64,000 nucleotides of DNA from Palaemon carinicauda. Lineage: Eukaryota > Arthropoda > Malacostraca > Decapoda > Palaemonidae. This document shows positions 44,778 to 57,177 of the stretch, one piece after another. The stretch covers positions 81,261,071-81,325,070 of the forward strand of contig NC_090729.1 of the NCBI RefSeq assembly GCF_036898095.1, in the 5' to 3' direction. The position numbers were made by a program, and so were the translations under genes. Below the pieces are notes generated by a model that made no database searches, was not told the origin of the DNA, and was given only the letters and a program-made list of their open reading frames with translations. Position 1 is the first letter of the stretch. The number at the start of each line of letters is the position of its first letter.

Positions 44778-45875
44778 CAAGATTTCCAACTAGGGTCACC
44801 CATACTGTAGTGTCTTTATATAAGGGGGTCCTAAAAGTCAAACAGGTGGTTTGCCCAAATAACCATGGTCAGAAATGCACGAAACACAAGATACCGAGTA
44901 GGAAAAATATATGGTTCAAGTATTTGGCTCAAAATTGAAATTTCATATACAGTATTTACCAATTCATATCATATAGAATGGCATACAGTAAACAAAAATA
45001 GACTCTTAGTGATTTTCCAACCAATTTTACTGAATTGAAGCTTGTCCCAATGAACTACAAAGACTCCAGAACTCACTTTGAAGGGTAAAGAGTATAATCA
45101 TAGAAAGCAAATTCTAGGCAGTATGGGAAAGAGATAATCGTATCTAGGGAATGAGCAAGTCTGGTGATTTTAAAAAATATTCTTAATCTTTCAGTTATGT
45201 ACATATTCGTGGTTTTATAACACCGAAATGTTTTTATGGTATTACTATACTAAATCACGGAAAAAAGCTTTACTAATAAAGGGATGCGGTTTTATATAGA
45301 AAAACTCAAATTTCTTGAAAAATTACCTTTATTTCCGTTGCAAATAAATATTTAATGATATACCCTAATAAATCCTACAGTAAAGGGGGCCACCCAATGA
45401 GAAATGGGGATTTTGGGTGGGGAAAATTTACTGGCAAATCGATAATGATAAAACTAACCTTGTTTTTATACATCATTCTCTTGGATGCATAATAAATCCA
45501 CAAATAAGTACACAAAATATGGGGATCCTCTCCCATGAAATAGTTATTTCACTTTTGTTTACATTTTACAAAACATACGTATCTGGTCCAGTTTGTACAT
45601 TTGTGCATAACTTGTGAAATAACAACTTTATACTTCCTGTGCACTCAGTTCAGTTGTTGGGCAGAGGGATTCACCTTTCCATTGACATCTAGGTTTTCTT
45701 CTTTATTCTAGTTATTTTATTTTCTTCTCTCATTTTCTCCACATCTTGCTTGAGGGTACACTCGGCACACTATTCTACCTCATTTCCTTTTCTTTTGTTT
45801 TGTTAAAGTTTTTATAGCTTATATAGGAGATACTTATTTTAATGTTGTTGCTCTTCTTAGAATATTTTTTTTTCT
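44778..45875. other. A/T-rich DNA with no recognised feature
   Basis: No coherent open frame, terminal repeat or known motif. Short homopolymers and an A/T bias only. Confidence 0.5.
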
Positions 45876-45985
45876 TTATTTCCTTTCCTCACTGAGCTAT
45901 TTACCCTAATGGAGCCCCTGAGCTTATAACATCCTGCAATTCCAACTAGGGTTGTAGCTTAGCAAATAATAATAATAATAATAAT
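45876..45985 (+). repeat. Non-LTR 3' tail ending in (AAT)n
   Basis: The stretch TTTCCTTTCCTCACTGAGCT through CAACTAGGGTTGTAGCTTAG and an (AAT)n tail matches the 3' end of the non-LTR element at 60608-60695 (TCCTCACTGGGCTATTTTTC, CCGACTAGGGTTATAGCTTA). Only the tail is kept, a typical 5'-truncated insertion. Confidence 0.8.
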
Positions 45986-45989
45986 CTGA

Positions 45990-46215
45990 GATATATATAC
46001 TTTTCTTTTTTCTATTTTTTCTTCCTTACACAGAATGTTTCCTATTATCTTCTTTTCCTCTTTGTACGGCTGATGTACTTTTATTTTCCTTCTCTCGTCG
46101 CTGAGGTCTGGGCAGTAACGAATGAAATGGACGAGATCTTCTGTCTCTGCTCCACACAGCTTACATTCTAACCTTCCTCCTAATGCGTGTCTTTTCCAAT
46201 CATTTAGTTTTAGGC
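45990..46215 (-). pseudogene. Non-LTR ORF2 C-terminal fragment
   Basis: The minus-strand frame at about 46215-46070 reads YRANCLKLNDWKRHALGG, then LECKLCGAETEDLVHFIRYC and PDLSDERRK. C-x2-C with HF and C is the C-terminal zinc-like motif of many non-LTR ORF2 proteins. The plus-strand ORF over 46183-46671 is its shadow. RT itself is not recognisable upstream. A separate family from NL1 and NL3. Confidence 0.7.
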
Positions 46216-48540
46216 AGTTGGCCCTATAGCTCTATACACGATAAGTTAATCTGGTGTATTGTCATCCTTCCACTCTTTACTATCTACTTCTCTAATCTTG
46301 GCCTTGAGCTCTTCCCTTCCTATTCTCTTAAAGGTTCCATCATTTACATCCATAACTTTCCTACATTTTCTAGTCTCTTTCATCAATCTGTTACTTTCAT
46401 TTCTTCCGGTAATTTTTTTAACAAATCATTTCTCACCTCTTCAATCCCTTTCACAAACCTTAGCATTAGCCATCCTTCCACTTTCTTTCTGCCAATGGAA
46501 TTACTCCTATTCGTTCGTTTGTATGTAGATCCTCTTCCTTCCTTCCCCCTACCATATGACAACGTTTACCATATTTGTATGCTTGAGTGTAATGTAAGCA
46601 GTTCTGCAACATACCACGATTTCCTAGGAAGACTCCCCAGTTCCTTTGTAGTTACTTCAAGTTATAGTTGAGTGTTATTGAGCCCCAACATGAGGTGTAA
46701 TGGCTGTCATCATGGTTATAAGGATGCTATAGCCAAGTTCCACGGTCAGTATTATGGTACTCGAAGTGTAGTGAATAATTTTTTAAAAGCTCATTGTGTT
46801 ATCCCTCAATGTTTAAAGTATCCCAAATGTGATTACAAGTTACCTCTTAGGATAAACCACCACATTTTCTACTGTACTTTAGACCTAACAAAATTTTCTA
46901 CTGTAACTCGACTGTAAAGATTGCAAAAAAAAAAAAAATAGGACATAGGTGTCAATTATAAGATATGAAATTATTTGTGATTTACTTTTAGTTTGTAACC
47001 TACAAAAGGATATCCAGGGAGGGGGAGGGGGAGGGGGAGGGGGGGGGCTTGCCTCCGGTTAGGTCTGTGACCTAGGAAATACTAGGTTAGGTTAGGTTAG
47101 ATGGGTTTGTTAGGTTCTGTGGCTTATAAAAAATCTCCAAGTGTTAATTAACCACTTTTTTCTGTTTTTGCACACCCAAAGACTCGGGTTTCCACCAGTT
47201 TCCATCGGGAAAATGGGAACCACAACGGGCGAACGGCTTATTTGCAGTGGAAATGACGGCCAAATTTGTTAAAAGCACATTGTTTACTATAGGAAGTTTT
47301 TTTTTTCTCTCTAAGAGACATATTTCCGGTTTTATTCTATAATTTTACTGTTTTTATTCTCTGCAAGACTACGACAGGGTTGAAAATAATGGAGTTAAGC
47401 TGGTCTGTCATAGGACAAATACACCAATGTAATAATTGATAATTGATGCGAAAAGTATTTTTAGTGAGCCGAGTATTGTGTATATGTTGGGCTTTACCAT
47501 ATTTTGGCTCATTCATTAGCAGATGTTTTTTTTTTTTCTTGCGATTCCTCATCGTAGTTATACAAGAAAATTTATATTGTATTTCCAGTATGCGACACTT
47601 TCTCTTGCGCTTTGAACCCCACTATGATGAGTACATAAACCATCTTTAAGCTACTGCCTCTATGTAAAAGAAAAAAAAAATATGTCTATTTAAGGGCTAA
47701 AATCCATACCGGTACAGTGCTGGGTTTATATACTACAATACCGGTATTTAATCACTTTAAACTATTGGTGGGCTAACGTTACCAGTAATTATCCCCATTA
47801 AATCTTCAATTACACATACCTTTTCAATAATAGCTTAAAAGAGATTAATCCTTTGCAATAATGGCACCTAAAGACCTTAAGCAATGGCTGTTAGGATGTC
47901 GACCACGTTCCACAATAATTTGACAGTGTGCGAGTTATCCGTCAACTGAAACGTTATTTTGGTGTGGCGAGACGCTATTGGTCGGCTATTATGCCACACA
48001 ACATTTTCCAGGGATTTCCTCGCTGCTTCTTCTTCTTCGTTTACCTTTAGAGACTATAAGTTCAAACTTGGTTAATGGAAGTGAATAGCAGAACGTGGAC
48101 GTACTCGTAACTTCGTAAGAGGAAAGTTGTGATTGAAAATAGAAAAAAGGTATTATAGAGCGGAAAACTAAAAACTGAAATGAAATTGTGAATTCATAAA
48201 CTGTGGCTATGCAAATATTAATCCGTTGGTAATAAAACTATTCAAATTCGTGAAATGATGAGAGATACTTCGTTCAAGAAGAAACTGAAGACTTTCTTGT
48301 TTCCTAAGTCCTTCGTTGATAAGGTGGATTTGACAATAAAAACCAGCTATGCAGTGAGATGTGCAAAATACATAAGAATGAATATATGCTTTATTTTAAG
48401 GGCTGCTTAATCTGGTCCTGTAAAGCAGGGGAACCTTACTCTCTACGGGACCTCCACGGTTGTTTTATGGTGTTCATTCGGGAGCATTTAACATTTCACA
48501 ATACATATGTTCGCTTAGCCTACTGTTAGATCATGACCAT
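46216..48540. other. No gene recognised; simple repeats
   Basis: 47018-47050 is a (GGGGGA)n tract running into G. 47085-47100 holds about three TTAGG units, the arthropod telomere motif, too short to call telomeric. T- and A-runs occur near 47300, 47530 and 46930. A small frame at 46672-46917 has several Cys and His but no family I recognise. 47650-48540 holds nothing I can name. Confidence 0.5.
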
Positions 48541-48620
48541 CAAAACACTCGCAGAATAAGAATACAATACAATATATGGTAGAAAGGCCGACAGGCCCAT
48601 ATACCCGAGATTACAGTCAC

Positions 48621-50400
48621 TCAATACACACCATCTCTGGCCTTGTAGTCAAAGGGGAGTGGGTGGCTTATCCAATGTCTGTCTAGTCTGGCTTTGAATG
48701 CAGATATGACTTCTTCCGGTAACTGGTTCCAAGCCTTCACCACGCGCTGGGAGAAGTGTGATCGAACTGACCCTGCTGCACTCTTCATCTGTCGTTGCTT
48801 CTCTGAACACAGGGAGTGTCCTCTGGTTCTGCTGCCCTTTTTCAAGGGAAGCAACTTCTCACAGTCCACTTTGTACTTACAATGTAGATACTTGTAAACT
48901 TTGATGGCATCTCCTTTTAGTCTATGGAATACCAGCATTGGAAGCTCCAGCTTCTTCAGTCGCTCCTCATAGGACAGGTCCTGCTGAACCGGAACTAATT
49001 TTGTCGCGCTCCTTTGCACAGCTTCTATGGTATCAATGTCCCCATATACCGTGGGGACCACACTGAAGTACCATATTCCAGCTTTGGGTGAATCAACCCC
49101 TTATAGAGAAACTGGAACATGTTGCAGTCCATATACGTGGAAGACTGATGACATACGCCGACTAACTTTATCTGCAGCTGCAGTTTTGAGGCTGTGAGTC
49201 TAGAAACACAAACCAGAATCAATATGTACTCCTAGATCTTTTTCGACATCAGTGGTTGCTAAAGGAGTTGTGCCCATTGTATATTCCTGCTCTTGTGCCT
49301 GTCCCTTACAGAGATGTATGGGGCATTTTTCTGGGTGACACAAGAACTGCCACTGCTGCAACCACTGTAGTAGATTGTCTATGTTTTGCTGGAACTGAAG
49401 GTGGTCTGTATCCGAGTCAATCTTGCTATAAATCTTTGTGTTATCTGCATAAATTTTAATGCCGCAAGTAACAGCTTCTGTGATGTCATTTCTGAAGATC
49501 ACAAATAGGAGCGGCCCAAGGACTGAGCCCTGTGGTATACCGCTGGTTGCGTCTACACAAGAAGACTTAGACTCATTTAGCACTACTTTTTGTTGTCTAC
49601 CAAGTAGGAATGATACATTGCCTTTGATGCCATAGCTCTTGACTCTTGCGAGTAACCGTTAATGGGGAATTGAGTCAAAAGCTTTCTGAAAGTCACAGTA
49701 AAGCACACCAACTTCCTCCTTTTCTTCACGGAGTGTTGTCCATTCTACAAGTTATTCTAGTAGCTGAGTGGTAGTGAACCTGCTACTCATGAACCCATGT
49801 CGATCTTTAGTGAATAAATTGTTTCTGTCCATATGGTACATGATTTTGTCCCGAAAATTGACTCTAGGATTTTACATACTACAGATGTTAATCTGACAGG
49901 TCGATAGTTTAGTGGTAGGTGTCTGCTGCCTTTCTTGAAATAGGAGATACGTGAGCTCTTTTCCATTCAGCTGGGAGCTGGCCTTCACTGAGTGATTTAT
50001 CGAAAATGGTTGCTAATGGCACTGCTAACTGATTCTTTGCTTCAGACAACAGTTTGGGTTGTATCTCAGCTGGTTCTGATGCTTTGTTGGTTTTCAGTGA
50101 TTTCAGCTTCTCTAATACATATTTAGGATCCACCTTGATGTCCCGTAGTACTCTATCAAAAAGACGGATTTTAGGTGTTGGGATATGTGAGGTATCTTCC
50201 TTGATGAATACCTTCTTAAACTGTAGGTTCAAGGTTTCTACCTTCTCTTCCTCAGACTGAGTTCGGAGACCATCTTTGTCCAGATCTGGTATAACAGACT
50301 TTGTTTTCAGTTGAGAGTTCACATATGCCCAGAACGGTTTGGAGTTTATTTTCACCTCTCTGGTTATCTGGTTTTCAAATAATCATTTTTCTTTTTGTGA
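48621..50400 (-). pseudogene. NL3 reverse transcriptase
   Basis: 50355-49909 gives KPFWAYVNSQLKTKS and SLKTNKASEPAEIQPKLL, a degraded form of the usual KAxGPDxI motif, then LPAEWKRAHVSPI. 49583-49200 gives GIPQGSVLGPLLFVIF and IYADNTKIYS; the catalytic YADD is YADN here. 49061-48621 gives VQRSATKLVP, YEERLKKLELPML and ARLDRHWISHPLPFDY, the usual C-terminal end. Frameshifts lie between blocks and TAA/TAG codons occur at about 49661 and 49755. Confidence 0.82.
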
Positions 50401-50739
50401 TGCCCGCTTTGCCTGATTTCTTGCCTTTGTATACTCAAGGTATTTTTTACCTGTTTGTTTTCTGAGAATCTTGGCTTAGTTTTTATTTTCTTCGGTGCAA
50501 GTTGTTCATCCAGATCAGTTTCCGTCTATGTGGTACCCCACTCTTACGTCGTACGTAGCGATTTCGTACTTCAGTCAGCTTTTCTGAGAAAGAAGACCAA
50601 CACTCCTCAATCGTATCACCTTCATGAAGCTCCTTCCAATCAGAGACCAGCGCTTATCTGATGCTGTCATAAACTGCTCTGTAATAGTTGGATCTCGGCC
50701 TGGTTTCCTTTTGCTGGCTTGCTTTGGCAACAATTTCAA

Positions 50740-51480
50740 TCATGAGTGAGCAGTGATTACTTTTCCCCAGAGGAAGGCCAATTCGAACTTCATTGGCAAT
50801 GTCCTGCTCATTTGTGAACACCAGATCCAGCACATTTGGAATCTTGTAGGCTGCGGGCAGTGCTGATAAAGAAAGGAATCCTTCACAGCTTCCATAAACT
50901 TATAGGCCCCATGGTTCTCATTTTCAAAACATATTTTGTTAGCCCAACCAATTTCAGGAAAATTAAAATCACCGAAAATAATCAAATTGGTAAGTCTTAT
51001 ACAGTATCTCCAAGCTTGCAGAATAACTCATTCAGGCTGTTACTATTCCACTGAGTACTGTTAGGGCTTCGGTAGATGTTGCCAATTATCATTTTCCCCT
51101 TCGACTCTGTTTCAATCTGCACCCACAGCACTTTCTCAAAGTTTCCAGGAATGTAATTTTGTAGAGTGTATTCAGCAGGATTCAGTTATTCTTGGACATA
51201 GATGCATACTCCACGGCTGGCATCTGTGTGATTTAAATTTTCAAACAGACAATATCCGTGGAAATTCAGTTCTATTTTTTCAACACTGTACTGTTAAGTT
51301 TTTGGCTTCACTTCACTTATGGCTATGGCATGTGGGCATGTAGTACTGGCGATGATTCTTAGTTCATCAATTTTGTTGCAAAGAGAGTCCTCATTAGTGT
51401 AGTATATATGAATAGTGTCTTGTGTTGATCCCGATCTGGAGCTGTTGTTATTATTCGTGTTTGCATTTGCCCTGTTTGTG
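50740..51480 (-). pseudogene. NL3 endonuclease domain
   Basis: 50985-50740 reads MIIFGDFNFPEIGWANK, the GDFN motif of apurinic-like endonucleases. Upstream on the same strand (51480-51041) broken frames read CPHAIAISE, ASRGVCIYVQE, KGKMIIGNIYRSPN and LNELF, the normal N-terminal motifs. At least two in-frame stops are present. Confidence 0.78.
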
Positions 51481-51808
51481 CATGCTGCTTTTCAATTGTA
51501 ATGTGCTTACTTTATATTGTTACTGTACACTTTCACTTAGCTGATTATTTATACCCCTTGCTGATTGCTTTGTATTTCTTTATCTGCAGATTCCATGGGG
51601 GACTCGGACCTTGTACACCCAGTTTTTTTTTTTTTCTATTCATTATTGGATGTCATTTCTGCTGCTTCCTTGGCCTGGATTTTCTGTCTCTCATCTAGAG
51701 AGCAATAGTTTGTCACACTTATCTGTTTGAACCTTTCCTCGACATCTTTAAGTTTAGACAGCAAGCTCATGAAATCCTCCTTTTCTTCCAAAAGATTGAA
51801 AACAATGT

Positions 51809-51997
51809 TCAGTGGTGTGGTTTGTTTCTTGCTGTGCCATCTTTAATAGTTTTAGCCCCAGTTCTCAAAACTTTCTTGAACTCAATGTCTTCTAAATCAA
51901 GGCCTCCATTGCAAAGCTGTTTGAAAAACACAACATCATCTTGAATTAGGTCCTCCACTGAGGCATGCTCACTTTCCTTAACATTATAAATAATCAT
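51809..51997 (-). pseudogene. NL3 ORF1 fragment
   Basis: 62 residues: MIIYNVKESEHASVEDLIQD, LCNGGLDLEDIEF, VLRTGAKTIKDG. This resembles the C-terminal RNA-binding part of CR1/L2-type ORF1 proteins. It ends in a frameshift; no upstream coiled coil can be read. Confidence 0.6.
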
Positions 51998-52019
51998 AGT
52001 TTTTCACGAGCCTCCTAAT

Positions 52020-52358
52020 CTGACTCTTGCTTTTTCTGATGTTCTATTACCCTATAGCTATATAATTATTTTACACCTCATCTGCCCATGGTAACATTAT
52101 TCTTTTATATCTATTAGTCTATAACCATGTAGTTCTTTTATATCTCATCTGCCTATAGGAACGTTATTCCTTTATATCTATTAGCCTATAGCTATATGAT
52201 TCTTTTATATCTCATCTGCCTCTAGTAATATAAATTTTTTATATCTATAAGCCTATCGCCATATAATTCCTTTATATCTCATATTCTTATAGCAACAAAA
52301 TTCTTTCATATCTTTTAGCTAATAGCTATATAATTCTTTTATATCTCATCTGCCTATT
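52020..52358. repeat. ~67 bp AT-rich satellite, left block
   Basis: Units resemble TTCTTTTATATCTCATCTGC then CTATAG, TTTATATCTATTAGCCTATA and GCTATATAATTC, repeating every ~67 bp with 10-20 % divergence. The array resumes at 59209-59444 and 60696-60985, so three insertions or deletions interrupt one satellite field. Confidence 0.9.
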
Positions 52359-54162
52359 GTGAAGAATTTTCTTCACTCTTCTTCTTTTAATCGTATTTTT
52401 AGCTCTTCTACTAATACTATAGCTACCCCTTAAAAATTCTCTCCTACATCTAGTTTTCTTTAACGAAATATAGGGAGGACTAACCTAAACTTGTTGACAG
52501 TGGCGCACGCCATGCTCGTGACGTCACAGCGTAGATACGCACGTTAGAGGGCCTTAGTGTAACCACGGCGTATGTTGGTTCTTTCCTTAAACTACATGGG
52601 TTGAGATTAAAATTCCTAAACTACATTTTTATATAAATTCCAATACTGCTGAATTAATGCATCTTATATTTCTCAATACCAATTAAGGTTTGTTAATTTT
52701 AAGATGTATGCCCATCGTACCAGTCCATTGCTAATTAATCATTTTAAATATTAATTTTTAGCAAGCCAGAATAGGTAGGATTATTGTATATATAACCTCC
52801 CTTAGAGCAGCAAGATTTCTCTAAGTATTTAGTACAAAATCCTGCCTCCTCTGCACTCCCTGCAACAATATATTGCCCTGTCCTTAAGTCCCGATATGGC
52901 ACCCCCAATGGATTACCATGCGCATCAAGCTCTTCACCTGTCTGGAAAGGTGAAGCCAGGTGATCTCTTCGACCGTAGTGTCGGCCGCATTCTACGAGGA
53001 GCTGCCCTGGCCTGCTGACCTGCCTGGTCATTGAACCCGGCCAATTCTGGCTCACCCCACTCTCTCTTCCAAAACGTGTCTCACCAACGAGTCCTGTTGC
53101 TGCCGGTCGGAGAGATTGAGAAGAGGTCCCTGGTGTACCTAGTTGCAGCCACAGTGAGAATTCTTGGGGTGAGCCAGGCAAGAGTGCAGCGTGCCAATTA
53201 GTGCAACAACCAGGTCAACAGCTATCACGGGCATAGGACTAAACTTCAAAGGAGTGCAGGTACTACATCAATGGCCATTTAGTTTTCCCCCATTTTTTAT
53301 TAGCTTAGACTAATTTTAACTTGATAGGGTACCTGGCTAATTACACTATTCGGACTGTGTGCGGTGGGATTGTGTGTAAATATTTTTTCGTTATCATTTT
53401 GGTTTGAGACTAGCATAGTCTCTGGGTCACGTGGGCCACGTGCCAGACCCCATTTTGATTTTGATTGTTGCAGACCACGTGTCTAACCCATCATTTTCAT
53501 TATTTGAATTGCATCTCTTTTTATTCCATTTTTGTGTTGTTAAGATGTCCGTTTTGTTTCAATGTAAATTTGTGAATAAATCAATATTAGGTTAATCAAA
53601 CCTCCTTAGTATTTTTGCTCCCTCATTTATTTTAATGTGTGAAATGAATAGTTGTTCACGGGACAAAGTACCCAATATTTAAAGAGAAAACCTAAGTAAG
53701 TCTATAGGTGGTAACAGCGAGGAACTTTGCATTAATATATTTGCTTCGAAGGTAAAGATCCTTATCTTTAAACTTTTAAACTACTTTACATCACTGCTCC
53801 CATTTTTAGATTTTGTCTTAATTACATTAACGTAAAATAACTGTCCAGCATTTCATTGGGGTAGCTGGGACGGAGCCGGAACAGAGCCTGAGAATGAAAT
53901 GACTATAGACCTGACAAAGCTAGAGTAGGCCATAAATTATTTCAAATCGTGTGGAGTGCTTAGGCCTCTGGACAGTAAAATTTCCCCCTTTTGTATGTAG
54001 AGTGTTGGTTTGTGAATTGTGACAGTAAAGTATTAGCAGGGTGTTTGTGCCCCGAGAGTAAGTGCTCCTATCCTCCCCTGTTGAACTTTGTGTAACTGTT
54101 ATAAGGAGACTTTCCCGGACTAAGTTCCCACTCAGAACGCAACCATTAAAAAATTCTCCACA
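52359..54162 (+). repeat. Left LTR of the palindromic element
   Basis: 1804 bp starting TGTGAAGAATTTTC and ending AAATTCTCCACA, with imperfect TGTGNAGAATTTT inverted ends. It differs from the other two copies by one missing T about 20 bp inside (CACTCTCTTC against CACTCTTCTTC); other sampled positions agree. An antisense 145-codon frame (53181-52744) is shared by all three copies and is unrecognised. Confidence 0.85.
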
Positions 54163-55372
54163 CGAGTGGTCCTTCGAACCGGATCTTTTACCTTTGACTT
54201 GTGAAGCATTAACGTAATTAATCAGCTTGATTAAGCATATAGTAACTCGCTATATCACTTACCCACACGCACACAGCCAGTTTGTCGAATATGTAATGCC
54301 CAGACTTTAATTGGGAAGAGAAATTTGTAATCATCATGATCTTTGTGTATCGACCACGTGTTTAAGGAAAGAGCTACGTAACCAGGTTATTTTGTTGCTT
54401 GAATGTTCTCTACAGAAAGACTAGAATTTGTCGTAGGAACTTCACTTTATCTCTGATCCGTTCACCCACGTGTGGCGGAATCCTCTTAAACCAGAAAGTT
54501 CTAAGCTACTTGAACTAAGGTTTTTTTTTGTTGTTCAGACGCCCGTGTTTACTGCTCAGCTAGAGCGCCGGTGTACTCGTCCTGTCAACTAATTTTGCTA
54601 GCTAAGCATCTAATTTGTAACATTTTGTACCTTGGTCTACCTTCCTTTGTGTCGTTTACCTTCCCTAACCAACCTTAACCTTTCTAACTAACGTTCCCGT
54701 ATACCTAGCACGTGTCCTTGTCCTAAAGAGCGAATTGGCGCAGCATAATTTTAAGTGTTCTTAAAAATAACGTAGAAACTTAATAACACCAAGTCCGTTT
54801 CATTCCACGTGTTTGTTCCGAGATGGCGGATCTTGTTTACAGCCCAAACTAAGGGTTCGTAATTGTTTGCTACCGTAAGTAAATTACTGCGTGTAGTTAA
54901 TTTAATTTCCTTTAGCGAGGAAATATTGTTTTTGTCCTTTAGCGAGGATATTTTTGTTTTACCTCCACGTGAGGGAAATTTTATATTTGTTTAGCCTCCA
55001 CGAGAGTGCCCTTTAAAGTCGCTGCCTTGTGCGCCAATCTACATTTTGATTAGTTCAGTGGTCGCCTTAGTGCACCCGTAATTGTGAAATCGTCACAACA
55101 GTGTCAGCCTCGACCTGTTATTTTAACATTTAACTTGAATCTTTGCATTCATAAGCCCATGTGCTTTCTAATATGTTTCACTTTAAAGTAACTTAATTAT
55201 TCATTATCGCCACTCGCATAAATAATTCATTTTAGCAGTCTTTAACGTCACGTGACCTGGGCATCGTCTGCTTTGTTGGACCCGGTCACTTTGAATTTTT
55301 AAAGTAATTTCATGATTTATATGTTTTTTGTCCATTTAACTTTTTCTCCCATCATGACCGTCACTTGTCTCG
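54163..55372 (+). other. Internal unique region of the LTR-type element
   Basis: 1.2 kb with no frame of useful length. The only visible elements are the primer-binding site and paired TCCTTTAGCGAGGA motifs (about 54910 and 54938) and CCTCCACGTGAGG, CCTCCACGAGAG. The last 4 nt CTCG mirror the CGAG that separates the left LTR from the primer-binding site. Confidence 0.6.
54167..54184 (+). promoter_or_regulatory. Putative primer-binding site, tRNA-Tyr type
   Basis: TGGTCCTTCGAACCGGAT begins 4 nt after the LTR. Its complement ATCCGGTTCGAAGGACCA matches the 3' end of animal tRNA-Tyr (acceptor strand CTCGAAGG, discriminator A, CCA) at 17 of 18 positions by memory of that tRNA; the one difference would be a G-U pair. 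It fixes the element orientation as plus. Confidence 0.7.
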
Positions 55373-57177
55373 TGTGGAGAATTTTTTAATGGTTGCGTTC
55401 TGAGTGGGAACTTAGTCCGGGAAAGTCTCCTTATAACAGTTACACAAAGTTCAACAGGGGAGGATAGGAGCACTTACTCTCGGGGCACAAACACCCTGCT
55501 AATACTTTACTGTCACAATTCACAAACCAACACTCTACATACAAAAGGGGGAAATTTTACTGTCCAGAGGCCTAAGCACTCCACACGATTTGAAATAATT
55601 TATGGCCTACTCTAGCTTTGTCAGGTCTATAGTCATTTCATTCTCAGGCTCTGTTCCGGCTCCGTCCCAGCTACCCCAATGAAATGCTGGACAGTTATTT
55701 TACGTTAATGTAATTAAGACAAAATCTAAAAATGGGAGCAGTGATGTAAAGTAGTTTAAAAGTTTAAAGATAAGGATCTTTACCTTCGAAGCAAATATAT
55801 TAATGCAAAGTTCCTCGCTGTTACCACCTATAGACTTACTTAGGTTTTCTCTTTAAATATTGGGTACTTTGTCCCGTGAACAACTATTCATTTCACACAT
55901 TAAAATAAATGAGGGAGCAAAAATACTAAGGAGGTTTGATTAACCTAATATTGATTTATTCACAAATTTACATTGAAACAAAACGGACATCTTAACAACA
56001 CAAAAATGGAATAAAAAGAGATGCAATTCAAATAATGAAAATGATGGGTTAGACACGTGGTCTGCAACAATCAAAATCAAAATGGGGTCTGGCACGTGGC
56101 CCACGTGACCCAGAGACTATGCTAGTCTCAAACCAAAATGATAACGAAAAAATATTTACACACAATCCCACCGCACACAGTCCGAATAGTGTAATTAGCC
56201 AGGTACCCTATCAAGTTAAAATTAGTCTAAGCTAATAAAAAATGGGGGAAAACTAAATGGCCATTGATGTAGTACCTGCACTCCTTTGAAGTTTAGTCCT
56301 ATGCCCGTGATAGCTGTTGACCTGGTTGTTGCACTAATTGGCACGCTGCACTCTTGCCTGGCTCACCCCAAGAATTCTCACTGTGGCTGCAACTAGGTAC
56401 ACCAGGGACCTCTTCTCAATCTCTCCGACCGGCAGCAACAGGACTCGTTGGTGAGACACGTTTTGGAAGAGAGAGTGGGGTGAGCCAGAATTGGCCGGGT
56501 TCAATGACCAGGCAGGTCAGCAGGCCAGGGCAGCTCCTCGTAGAATGCGGCCGACACTACGGTCGAAGAGATCACCTGGCTTCACCTTTCCAGACAGGTG
56601 AAGAGCTTGATGCGCATGGTAATCCATTGGGGGTGCCATATCGGGACTTAAGGACAGGGCAATATATTGTTGCAGGGAGTGCAGAGGAGGCAGGATTTTG
56701 TACTAAATACTTAGAGAAATCTTGCTGCTCTAAGGGAGGTTATATATACAATAATCCTACCTATTCTGGCTTGCTAAAAATTAATATTTAAAATGATTAA
56801 TTAGCAATGGACTGGTACGATGGGCATACATCTTAAAATTAACAAACCTTAATTGGTATTGAGAAATATAAGATGCATTAATTCAGCAGTATTGGAATTT
56901 ATATAAAAATGTAGTTTAGGAATTTTAATCTCAACCCATGTAGTTTAAGGAAAGAACCAACATACGCCGTGGTTACACTAAGGCCCTCTAACGTGCGTAT
57001 CTACGCTGTGACGTCACGAGCATGGCGTGCGCCACTGTCAACAAGTTTAGGTTAGTCCTCCCTATATTTCGTTAAAGAAAACTAGATGTAGGAGAGAATT
57101 TTTAAGGGGTAGCTATAGTATTAGTAGAAGAGCTAAAAATACGATTAAAAGAAGAAGAGTGAAGAAAATTCTTCACA
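55373..57177 (-). repeat. Inverted LTR copy inside the element
   Basis: Reverse complement of 57404-59208 and, apart from one base, of 52359-54162. It carries the antisense 145-codon frame at 56354-56791 with the same translation. It joins the palindromic spacer at 57178. Confidence 0.88.

Larger units (their letters stand above)
48560..52000 (-). mobile_element. Non-LTR retrotransposon NL3 (CR1/L2-like)
   Basis: Nearly full length on the minus strand: an ORF1 fragment (51997-51809), endonuclease (about 51480-50740), RT (50355-49200) and C-terminal RT/thumb (49222-48621). No RNase H is visible, unlike NL1. ORF1 with an IIYNVKESE start and RT with SGIPQGSVLGPLLFVIF suggest the CR1/L2/Rex group, by family knowledge only. 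Every block is in a different frame or has stops, so the copy is dead. Confidence 0.82.

Noticed and set aside
46183..46671. 162-codon plus-strand frame rich in Phe, Ser and Leu
   Set aside because: Part is the shadow of a minus-strand non-LTR C-terminal fragment, and the composition is that of pyrimidine-rich non-coding DNA.
47085..47100. Telomere-like TTAGG units
   Set aside because: Only about three units in the middle of TE-rich DNA. Not enough to call a telomere or a former chromosome end.
52744..53181. 145-codon frame found three times with identical translation
   Set aside because: The three copies are recent duplicates of one LTR, so identity is not evidence of selection. It is antisense to the element and has no recognised domain.
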